This document shows positions 1 through 5,096 of a stretch of DNA of 5,096 bases, piece after piece (within the stretch, counting starts at the first letter, position 1; the number at the start of each line of letters is the position of its first letter). The stretch is from positions 1 to 5,096 of the forward strand of contig JAHEJF010000183.1 of assembly GCA_024639025.1 (NCBI GenBank). Direction: 5' to 3'. Below the pieces are notes generated by a model, which was not told the DNA's origin, ran no database searches, and saw nothing but the letters and a program-made list of their open reading frames with translations. Origin of the DNA: Ahrensia sp. (lineage in GTDB: Bacteria; Pseudomonadota; Alphaproteobacteria; Rhizobiales; Rhizobiaceae). The translations under genes were made by a program, and so were the position numbers.

Positions 1-413
1 TTGGGAAGTTTTTTGGTCTGGCCGGTTTACGCCTTGGCTTTGCATTGGGTGCACCTCAATTGATCAGCAGAACGTCTGACTTGCTCGGGCCATGGGCTGT
101 ACCTGGCCCCGCGCTTACCGTTGGTGAAATTGCATTAAGCGATGAAGCTTGGATCGGTCAGGCACGGCTTCAGTTGAAGCAAATGCGGCATCAGTTAGAG
201 ACCGTGCTGCAACGCCGTGGCCTTACGCTTGTCGGTGCGACTGATCTGTTTGTCACAGTTTCACATATTGATTCAAAACACTACGCCAATGTGTTGGCAC
301 AGAATCAAATATTGGTGCGAACATTTGACGATAATCCTGGCTGGATTCGGTTTGGACTGCCTGGCTCACAGGCTGATCTGGAGCGGCTTGAGAACGTGCT
401 TGCGCTCGTCTGA
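1..413 (+). CDS. cobC: threonine-phosphate decarboxylase CobC, C-terminal part (5' end outside window)
   Basis: This is the last 136 residues of a PLP-dependent fold type I aminotransferase-like enzyme, read in the frame starting at base 3. The family decarboxylates L-threonine O-3-phosphate to (R)-1-aminopropan-2-yl phosphate, the precursor of the aminopropanol arm of cobalamin, in the cytoplasm. Seen: the visible part opens with GKFFGLAGLRLGF, the PLP-binding lysine motif of this family (Lys codon 6-8), and has a WIRFGLPG motif near the end, whose Arg (348-350) matches the carboxylate-binding arginine of aminotransferases. About 200 N-terminal residues lie off the left edge. It is followed after 21 bp by cobD, whose product uses this enzyme's product, which supports cobC over a histidinol-phosphate aminotransferase. 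Naming caution: the Salmonella enzyme with this activity is called CobD; the Pseudomonas/rhizobial name CobC is used here. Confidence 0.88.
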   Translation, partial: GKFFGLAGLRLGFALGAPQLISRTSDLLGPWAVPGPALTVGEIALSDEAWIGQARLQLKQMRHQLETVLQRRGLTLVGATDLFVTVSHIDSKHYANVLAQNQILVRTFDDNPGWIRFGLPGSQADLERLENVLALV

Positions 414-434
414 CAGTCGCGGCAAAAGGCCAAC

Positions 435-1412
435 ATGATTCTGGGCACTTCAACGATATCGATTCTGATCTTGGCGCTGGTTTTGGACCGCCTGGCGGGC
501 GAGCCTGACTGGTTATGGCGCCGGGTACCGCATCCCGTTGTGTGGTTCGGACAGATCATTACGTTGTGCGAAAAGCGGTTCAACTGTCAGCAAGCTCATG
601 AGGTGCAACGCGAGAAATGGGGCTTTGGCGTGATTGCGATGCTGATGATTGTATCAATCGTGATTGGCTGGGTAATCTCTGTCGTGTTCTCACAGATGGG
701 TGCAATCGGGATGCTGCTTGAAGTGTGTATTGTTGCAGTGTTTCTGGCCCAGAAGAGCCTTGCAGACCATGTGCGCAACGTTGCGAGCGCTTTGCGGCAA
801 AGGGGTTTGGAAGGTGGCAGAAGTGCGGTCGCGATGATTGTAGGCCGAAATACGCAAACACTCGACGAGTCTGGTGTTTGCCGCGCTGCCATTGAAAGCC
901 TTGCCGAAAATGCCTCCGACGGAGTGATGGCACCTGCCTTCTGGTATCTGTTTTTTGGCCTGCCAGGCCTGTTTGCCTACAAGATGCTCAATACGGCCGA
1001 TTCAATGATCGGGCACAAATCGCCTCGCTACCGCGCTTTTGGACGCGCATCCGCACAATTGGATGACCTTGCCAATTGGCTTCCCGCGCGGCTAACGGCT
1101 GGTTTGATTTTGCTGACTGGCGGTATTTCGGACATCGAGGAGAACGCTGTTACGTTGCCGCGCAACGCCCGGTTGCATCGATCACCCAATGCCGGTTGGC
1201 CGGAGAGCGCAATGGCGCTGGTGCTGGGTGTCGCGCTGGGAGGTCCGCGTGTGTATGACGATGATAAGGCGGATGAACCGTTCATGAATCCCAGTGGACG
1301 ACAGACGCTTTCAGCTCTTGATATTGAAAGTGCTCTCAAAGTGTTCGCCCGGGCAATGCTTCTTGGTACGGTTCTGGTTGCTGTATTGGCCGTATTGACT
1401 TTGATATTTTAA
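435..1412 (+). CDS. cobD: adenosylcobinamide-phosphate synthase CobD/CbiB
   Basis: This 325-residue inner-membrane protein is full length for the CobD/CbiB family. It joins the aminopropanol (phosphate) arm to adenosylcobyric acid, giving adenosylcobinamide (phosphate). Seen: an N-terminal hydrophobic stretch (about 5-17) runs into DRLAGEPD (18-25) and HPVVWFG (33-39). A hydrophobic block lies at about 62-105. The conserved core has VGRNT (136-140), ESLAENASDGV (to 164) and NTADSMIGH (186-194). The C-terminus is a strongly hydrophobic helix of about 20 residues ending at the last residue. The ATG at 435 has only a weak purine stretch upstream (AAAAGG, about 424-429), so translation may be partly coupled to cobC, 21 bp upstream. 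The two probably share a transcript and act in consecutive steps. No terminator is evident after the TAA. The identification is firm; exact membrane topology is not. Confidence 0.95.
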   Translation: MILGTSTISILILALVLDRLAGEPDWLWRRVPHPVVWFGQIITLCEKRFNCQQAHEVQREKWGFGVIAMLMIVSIVIGWVISVVFSQMGAIGMLLEVCIVAVFLAQKSLADHVRNVASALRQRGLEGGRSAVAMIVGRNTQTLDESGVCRAAIESLAENASDGVMAPAFWYLFFGLPGLFAYKMLNTADSMIGHKSPRYRAFGRASAQLDDLANWLPARLTAGLILLTGGISDIEENAVTLPRNARLHRSPNAGWPESAMALVLGVALGGPRVYDDDKADEPFMNPSGRQTLSALDIESALKVFARAMLLGTVLVAVLAVLTLIF

Positions 1413-1419
1413 GTGAAAA

Positions 1420-1427
1420 TTAACCAT
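1420..1427 (+). promoter_or_regulatory. TTAACCAT motif, possible CtrA half-site upstream of the L,D-transpeptidase
   Basis: The octamer TTAACCAT lies 8 bp past the cobD stop and about 115 bp before the transpeptidase start, in a 129-bp AT-rich gap that must hold that gene's promoter if it is not read through from cobD. TTAACCAT is a known half-site form for the alphaproteobacterial cell-cycle regulator CtrA. The full TTAA-N7-TTAAC site is not present. Two TTGACT hexamers resembling -35 boxes follow (1433-1438 and 1475-1480), but I see no good -10 box at the usual spacing from either. A single octamer in AT-rich DNA can occur by chance. Confidence 0.3.
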
Positions 1428-1528
1428 AAATCTTGACTAAGCATTAATCTTTCATCACATTTTCAGCTCGCGTTTTGACTCACTGAAACTTTTACGCAAT
1501 CTTTTTTTTGGGGAAGAGTACGAGTTTC

Positions 1529-1532
1529 GGAG
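1529..1532 (+). promoter_or_regulatory. ribosome binding site of the L,D-transpeptidase gene
   Basis: GGAG sits 9 bases before the ATG at 1542, within CGGAGAG. It supports this ATG as the start, which also gives a complete signal peptide. Confidence 0.7.
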
Positions 1533-1541
1533 AGTAAGCAA

Positions 1542-1973
1542 ATGAGTGGATTTCTCAGAGTATTGTTGATTGCGCTTGCATTCGTCATTGGTGCGAGCAG
1601 TGCATCTTGTGCAGCACGACTTGTCGCGCATGTGGATATTTCGAGCCAGACAATGACGGTTCACAAAGATGGTCGCGTGATCCATCGTTGGAAAGTGTCG
1701 ACAGGTCGCTCGGGCTATAGAACACCTACCGGCACATATGGTCCAAAGCGGATGCACAGGATGTGGCACTCGAGAAAATATCAAATGTCACCAATGCCTT
1801 ATTCGATCTTTTTCCGTGGTGGCTACGCCATTCACGGTACCAATTATGTGAGCAAGCTCGGACGTCCTGCATCTCATGGTTGTGTTCGCCTTCATACGGC
1901 CAATGCCAAGCGTTTGTTTCAATTGACACGTCAAGTGGGCCCAAAAAACATGCGGGTCAGAATTACGCATTAA
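1542..1973 (+). CDS. small secreted L,D-transpeptidase (YkuD/ErfK family)
   Basis: This 143-residue exported enzyme is expected to form or remodel peptidoglycan cross-links in the periplasm, using a cysteine nucleophile on tetrapeptide donors, or to attach proteins to peptidoglycan. Seen: a signal peptide with Arg6, a hydrophobic core at about 7-18 and likely cleavage near SCA-A (22-25). Cys23 lacks a Leu at -3, so a lipoprotein is unlikely. The YkuD domain then fills about residues 27-141, with STGRSGYRTPTGTY (53-66), HGTN (98-101) and the catalytic motif SHGCVRL (111-117). Cys114 is the nucleophile and His98 and His112 are the conserved histidines. There is no LysM or other peptidoglycan-binding domain, so this is a bare catalytic domain, shorter than many family members. 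It follows cobD by 129 bp, probably with its own promoter, and converges on the lipid A genes. The in vivo role among paralogues cannot be told from sequence. Confidence 0.93.
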   Translation: MSGFLRVLLIALAFVIGASSASCAARLVAHVDISSQTMTVHKDGRVIHRWKVSTGRSGYRTPTGTYGPKRMHRMWHSRKYQMSPMPYSIFFRGGYAIHGTNYVSKLGRPASHGCVRLHTANAKRLFQLTRQVGPKNMRVRITH

Positions 1974-2130
1974 TGGGTTTTAGCCGCTCGCTAGAGCCTT
2001 TGCACATGTTTGGGCCGTGAAAACCAGAAGAACCGGGTGCCGCCTCTTCATGAAGATCGAGTCACGCATCCGGCTCATCGATCCAACAAAGTAAGTTCTG
2101 ACCTGTCTGAAAGATAATTTTTGGGCAGGC
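1974..2130. other. 157-bp convergent intergenic region with a short palindrome
   Basis: No gene is visible between the transpeptidase stop and the acyltransferase stop. It contains a perfect 12-bp palindrome, TCTTCATGAAGA, at 2045-2056, and a spaced pair GATCGA/TCGATC at 2055-2060 and 2078-2083. Another spaced pair, GGTTTT (1976-1981) and AAAACC (2020-2025), brackets a 38-base loop. None is a GC-rich stem followed by a T-run, so I cannot call an intrinsic terminator for either convergent unit, although transcription should end here from both sides. Confidence 0.5.
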
Positions 2131-3096
2131 CTATTGTTTTGATGGGTGTCTGACTGCCGGGCGCTTGACTTGCGGCATTTCCCATCGTCTGTGCAGCCAC
2201 ATCCATTGTTCGGGTGTTTCGCGAACCCAACGCTCGACGACATCATTCAAAAGTTGGGCGCTTGCCTGAATATCGATTTCGCCGTTTTCGCTGGATGGAA
2301 ACTTGATTTCGTCTTCCAAAATCAATTTGAAACGTCCGCCTTTGATTCGAATGCACCGGGCTGGATAGACCGGTATATCAAACTGACGCACCAGCTTTGG
2401 CAATATTGGATTGGTTTTGCATGGATGACCAAAAAATGTCGTTTCCACACCGCGGGTAAATTTCTGGTCGACCAATACTCCAACCGATTTCCCTTCATCG
2501 ATGGCCTTTGCCAGACCCCAGGCTGCGCCGGCGCGAGAAGGGACGAGGTGACCCATATTGGTCGTTCTTGAAGCGAGCAATTTCTTGGCAATGTATGGAT
2601 TGTTTGGTGGCCTGAAGAGGGCGGTCACTTCCAGGCCAAAAGTTGCTGCGCAAATCGGCAATAATTCAAAGTTGCCAATATGGCCTGTGAAGAAGGCATA
2701 AGGTCCCTTTTCCGCGTGCAGTTTTCGGAAGAGTTCTTCACCTTCCACTTCAATAATGCCGTTCTCATCCGTGTCGGGATCATAGTCGAACAGGCGGTCA
2801 AGATAGATGTATTCGGCGAGCAAACGTCCAATATTTCGCCACATGGCGCGCGCGATTGCCTCGCGCTCTGCGACGCTTTTCTCCGGAAATGCCTTTTCCA
2901 GATTTGCTATCACGACCTTGTGCCTGCCCAGATAGGGGCCCAAAAACTGTATGAGTTTCGCGTTGAGGGTCATGGATGCTTGCATTGGTAGCAAACGCAA
3001 AACACCCAAAATGGCAAAGCTCAGTTGGGCTTCACACCAATAGCGAACTTTCTTGGCCTGGTTTCGCAGCTTAAATGCGGTGATCTTCCAAGACAT
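2131..3096 (-). CDS. lpxXL: lipid A acyltransferase, LpxXL-like (HtrB/LpxL family)
   Basis: This 321-residue protein belongs to the lysophospholipid acyltransferase superfamily, HtrB/LpxL branch, which transfers a secondary acyl chain from an acyl-ACP to the lipid A precursor at the cytoplasmic face of the inner membrane. Seen: a hydrophobic N-terminal anchor (about 24-37), the catalytic HIGNFE motif (HX4E, His139 and Glu144), the block FRPPNNP (161-167), VGVLVDQKF (205-213) and TFFGHP (220-225), all typical of the family, and a WMWLHRRWE motif near the C-terminus. The reading frame stays open upstream to 3384, but that part lies inside the dehydrogenase gene. The ATG at 3096 has a good ribosome binding site and gives the usual family length. 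The context (fabF-like gene plus dehydrogenase upstream) argues for LpxXL, which in rhizobia adds the very-long-chain (omega-1)-hydroxy acid from AcpXL, rather than a laurate-transferring LpxL. Family assignment is firm; the VLCFA substrate is inferred from synteny. Confidence 0.88.
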   Translation of the reverse strand: MSWKITAFKLRNQAKKVRYWCEAQLSFAILGVLRLLPMQASMTLNAKLIQFLGPYLGRHKVVIANLEKAFPEKSVAEREAIARAMWRNIGRLLAEYIYLDRLFDYDPDTDENGIIEVEGEELFRKLHAEKGPYAFFTGHIGNFELLPICAATFGLEVTALFRPPNNPYIAKKLLASRTTNMGHLVPSRAGAAWGLAKAIDEGKSVGVLVDQKFTRGVETTFFGHPCKTNPILPKLVRQFDIPVYPARCIRIKGGRFKLILEDEIKFPSSENGEIDIQASAQLLNDVVERWVRETPEQWMWLHRRWEMPQVKRPAVRHPSKQ

Positions 3097-3105
3097 TGGG
3101 CTTGG

Positions 3106-3109
3106 TCCT
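3106..3109 (-). promoter_or_regulatory. ribosome binding site that sets the lpxXL start
   Basis: On the minus strand AGGA lies 9 bases before the ATG at 3096 and overlaps the TAG stop of the upstream dehydrogenase gene. This fixes the acyltransferase start despite the longer open frame and suggests translational coupling. Confidence 0.7.
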
Positions 3110-4139
3110 AGCCGGCAACACGAAGAATGATCTTGCCAAACACATTGCGTGTTTCCATCCGCTCGAGCGCGGTCCCAATGCCGTCGAAATCGACTTCGGT
3201 ATCGATAACGGGCTTGACCAATCCACGCGCCATTTTTTGCATGGCATTTTCCATATTTTTCATCGAACAACCAAACGAGCCGATCAGGCGCAATTGCTGC
3301 TGGAACAGCATCATCAGGTTCATGGAAGTCGAAACGCCGGATGTTGATCCGCAGGTCACCAAACGTCCACCGCGCTTGAGGCAAAGCATCGAACCGGCCC
3401 AGGTATCGGCACCAACATGTTCAAAGACAACATCGACGCCCTTCTTCTTGGTCAATTTGCGGGTTACGCCCTCAAAACGGTCCTCGCGATAGTTGATGAC
3501 ATGATCAGCGCCCAGCGCTCGTGCAGGCTCGATTTTCTCATCGGAACCGACTGTGGTGATGACCGTGCAGCCCATTTTCTTGGCCAACTGGATCGCAGCA
3601 GAACCAATGCCGGATCCGCCGGCATGAATCAAGATGGTCTCGCCGGGTTCAAGTTTGGCATTGTCAAACAGCATGTGTTCGCACGTGCCAAAGGTGATGG
3701 GGGCAACGGCGGCAGCGATCTCATTGATACCGGGTGGCGCCGGGACAAGATTGCGCGCTGGCATATTGACCAGTTCCTGACCAAAACCATCGAGATGAAA
3801 ACCGTGGACCCCAGCAACGTTCTCGCAGTGATTGTCGCGCCCTTCAGTACATGGACGACAAAGTCCACAGGTGCGTGCGCCAAATATGGATACGAGTTGG
3901 CCGGGCAACAGGTTTGATACTCCAGGACCGACAGAATCAACGATAGCAGATGCCTCAGCACCAACTGTCAAAGGCAGCTTTCGCTTCGCAAATGCCATGC
4001 CGCGCCAGCCCCAGACATCGATGTGATTGAGTGCCACGGCTTGCACACGAAGCTGAACTTCGCCCTGACCGGCAGGGGGGGGTGGTGCAACATCGACAAT
4101 TTCTAGTTTCCGGTCACCGGTGAGTTGTAGCGCGCGCAT
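3108..4139 (-). CDS. zinc-type alcohol dehydrogenase/quinone reductase homologue of the VLCFA lipid A locus (adh2XL-like)
   Basis: This 343-residue protein of the medium-chain dehydrogenase/reductase (MDR) superfamily has the usual length. Seen: an N-terminal GroES-like domain (about 1-130), a structural zinc lobe with Cys91, Cys94, Cys97 and Cys105 (CX2CX2CX7C), then a Rossmann domain with AGGSGIGS (173-180) for NAD(P)H binding, and the EHVGADTW and GGRLVTCG motifs. The catalytic-zinc site looks lost: the position of the first Cys ligand is Asn38 (ALNHIDVW) and the usual GHE is GAE (60-62). It may therefore work as a zinc-independent reductase, as quinone and enoyl-thioester reductases of this superfamily do. 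It lies between the fabF-like gene (38 bp) and lpxXL (11 bp), as adh2XL does in rhizobia, so a redox step in VLCFA synthesis is plausible but inferred. The frame could start at GTG 4145, but ATG 4139 has the better-spaced AGGGG. Confidence 0.88.
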   Translation of the reverse strand: MRALQLTGDRKLEIVDVAPPPPAGQGEVQLRVQAVALNHIDVWGWRGMAFAKRKLPLTVGAEASAIVDSVGPGVSNLLPGQLVSIFGARTCGLCRPCTEGRDNHCENVAGVHGFHLDGFGQELVNMPARNLVPAPPGINEIAAAVAPITFGTCEHMLFDNAKLEPGETILIHAGGSGIGSAAIQLAKKMGCTVITTVGSDEKIEPARALGADHVINYREDRFEGVTRKLTKKKGVDVVFEHVGADTWAGSMLCLKRGGRLVTCGSTSGVSTSMNLMMLFQQQLRLIGSFGCSMKNMENAMQKMARGLVKPVIDTEVDFDGIGTALERMETRNVFGKIILRVAG

Positions 4140-4144
4140 ATGCA

Positions 4145-4149
4145 CCCCT
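4145..4149 (-). promoter_or_regulatory. ribosome binding site that favours ATG 4139 for the dehydrogenase
   Basis: On the minus strand AGGGG ends 5 bases before the ATG at 4139. The alternative GTG at 4145 overlaps this site and would have no ribosome binding site of its own, so the ATG is the better start. The 38-bp gap to the upstream gene has no promoter or terminator that I can see. Confidence 0.6.
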
Positions 4150-4177
4150 AAATTTCTGATTTCGGGTTTGTCAGGCT

Positions 4178-5096
4178 CTAAGCAGGTTTGGACGCGATGA
4201 CAAGACAGGCATTTTGTCCACCAAACCCGAATGAGTTGGAAAGCACACGATTGACAACCATTTCGCGCTGCTGGTTGGGCACAACATCGGCATCGATTGT
4301 CGGGTCGGGATTATTGTGGTTTATCGTGGGTGGCAACACGCCATGCTGTATAGTCAGCAATGAAAATACTGCTTCAATGGCGCCAGCCGCTGTAAGCGTG
4401 TGGCCGATCATGGATTTGTTCGAGGACATTGGCGTGCCGCCCAATTCTTCGCCAAAAATAGAAGACAAGGACAGGCATTCCATCTTGTCATTTTCAGGCG
4501 TCGACGTTCCATGCGCGTTGATATAGTCGATCTGCTCTGCTGTCACGCCCGCATCATCCAGAGCTGCCTGTACAGCAGCAATTGCGGGCGATCCGTCCGG
4601 TTTTGAACGGGTACGATGAAAATCGTCTGCGCATTCACCGCACCCTTCCAAAATGCCAAGGATCTCGGCGCCGCGTTCCAGGGCGGCCTCAAGCGATTCC
4701 ATCACAAAGGCGCCGGCACCTTCTGCCATGACAAAGCCGTCGCGGTCCTTGGAAAATGGCTTTGCGGCCGCACCAGGATCCTCATTTTGCGTGGACAGGG
4801 CAGATAACAATGAAAAGCGGATCAGTGCCTCCGCAGTAACAGAACCGTCCGTGCCAACCGCCAAAACCCGATCTGCTTCCCCACGCCTGACCGCCTCCGC
4901 ACCCATTTGGATGGCGGTCGCACCCGAAGCGCAAGCGGTAGATAGAGTGATCGGCAATCCCCTTGTTCCAAGACGTTCCTGCAACCTGTTGGCGGTGGCC
5001 GCAAAGTTGACCGAAGGTGTGTAGTCTTGATGGTCGGCATTCCGCGCAGCCATCAGCAACCGATCATAGGCCGTGCCCTGGTTGGTCAGTTTTGAG
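4178..5096 (-). CDS. fabF: beta-ketoacyl-ACP synthase, FabF type, of the VLCFA lipid A locus (5' end outside window)
   Basis: These are the C-terminal 306 or so residues of a KAS II-type condensing enzyme (family length about 400-430), which extends acyl-ACP by two carbons with malonyl-ACP in the cytoplasm. The frame stays open to the right edge, so the first 100 or so residues are missing; the TTG at 5059 is internal, not a start. Seen: the full Cys-His-His triad, with the nucleophile in STACASGA (Cys codon 4931-4933), His in NAHGTSTPEND (4511-4513), and Lys and His in SNKSMIGH (4415-4417 and 4400-4402). The gating loop near the C-terminus reads NSFGFGGQNA, with Gln where E. coli FabF has Thr. 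It is first of three same-direction genes with the dehydrogenase and lpxXL. In rhizobia this place is held by fabF1XL, which helps lengthen the chain on AcpXL. A housekeeping FabF is less likely given the neighbours; substrate length is inferred. Confidence 0.9.
   Translation of the reverse strand, partial: SKLTNQGTAYDRLLMAARNADHQDYTPSVNFAATANRLQERLGTRGLPITLSTACASGATAIQMGAEAVRRGEADRVLAVGTDGSVTAEALIRFSLLSALSTQNEDPGAAAKPFSKDRDGFVMAEGAGAFVMESLEAALERGAEILGILEGCGECADDFHRTRSKPDGSPAIAAVQAALDDAGVTAEQIDYINAHGTSTPENDKMECLSLSSIFGEELGGTPMSSNKSMIGHTLTAAGAIEAVFSLLTIQHGVLPPTINHNNPDPTIDADVVPNQQREMVVNRVLSNSFGFGGQNACLVIASKPA

Noticed and set aside
580..933. A 117-codon open frame on the minus strand
   Set aside because: It is antisense to cobD, rich in Arg, Ser and Gln, and without recognisable motifs; a shadow of the real gene.
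1461..1488. Inverted repeat TTTCAG/CTGAAA with a 16-base loop, considered as terminator of cobD or as an operator
   Set aside because: A six-base AT-rich stem with a large loop is expected by chance, and the T-run (1502-1509) starts 13 bases after the stem.
1413..1541. Cobalamin riboswitch near the cob genes
   Set aside because: The gap lies downstream of cobD and is too short and AT-rich; I see no B12-box-like sequence. Any riboswitch would be upstream of the cluster, outside the window.
1608..1616. Lipobox-like context around Cys23 of the L,D-transpeptidase
   Set aside because: The residues before the Cys are Ser-Ala-Ser with no Leu, Val or Ile at -3, and an ordinary signal peptidase I site fits the same place.
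2146..2571. A 141-codon plus-strand open frame opposite the acyltransferase
   Set aside because: The minus-strand frame carries the HX4E and other acyltransferase motifs over the same bases; the plus-strand frame has none.
3097..3384. A 96-codon N-terminal extension of the acyltransferase reading frame
   Set aside because: It lies inside the dehydrogenase gene in another frame, shows no family similarity, and the ATG at 3096 has its own ribosome binding site and gives the normal length.
3417..3917. A 166-codon open frame on the plus strand
   Set aside because: It is antisense to the dehydrogenase gene, whose frame has clear MDR motifs throughout; the plus-strand translation shows no domain and has no ribosome binding site I can see.

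Overview
The window looks like a piece of an alphaproteobacterial chromosome, most likely of the order Hyphomicrobiales (Rhizobiales). Two things point there. First, the minus-strand gene order beta-ketoacyl-ACP synthase, zinc-type dehydrogenase, lipid A acyltransferase matches the locus that rhizobia and their relatives use to make and attach the very-long-chain fatty acid (VLCFA) of lipid A. Second, the plus strand ends a cobalamin cluster of the cobC-cobD type. Base composition looks moderate by eye, which is lower than in classic Rhizobium. I cannot name a genus.

Layout. Positions 1-413 hold the 3' part of cobC, and 435-1412 hold cobD. Both are on the plus strand, 21 bp apart, and make and attach the aminopropanol arm of vitamin B12. 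A 129-bp AT-rich gap follows, containing a TTAACCAT motif. Next, at 1542-1973 on the plus strand, is a small secreted L,D-transpeptidase of the YkuD type. A 157-bp gap without genes separates it from a convergent minus-strand gene set that reads leftward from the right edge: a fabF-like synthase (4178 to beyond 5096, start outside the window), a zinc-type alcohol dehydrogenase/quinone reductase homologue (3108-4139), and an LpxXL/HtrB-like acyltransferase (2131-3096). The gaps of 38 and 11 bp and the shared direction indicate one transcription unit. In known relatives acpXL, fabZXL and a second fabF lie further upstream, which here would be beyond the right edge.

How the genes work together. 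The fabF-like enzyme should elongate an acyl chain on the dedicated carrier protein AcpXL, the dehydrogenase homologue probably supplies a redox step, and the acyltransferase moves the finished acyl chain onto the lipid A precursor at the inner membrane. The L,D-transpeptidase also concerns the envelope (peptidoglycan cross-linking or remodelling) but is transcribed towards the lipid A genes and is not part of their operon.

I see no RNA gene, mobile element, CRISPR array or broken gene. I did not find a new system here. The points most worth a second look are the loss of catalytic-zinc ligands in the dehydrogenase and the possible CtrA-type site ahead of the transpeptidase.
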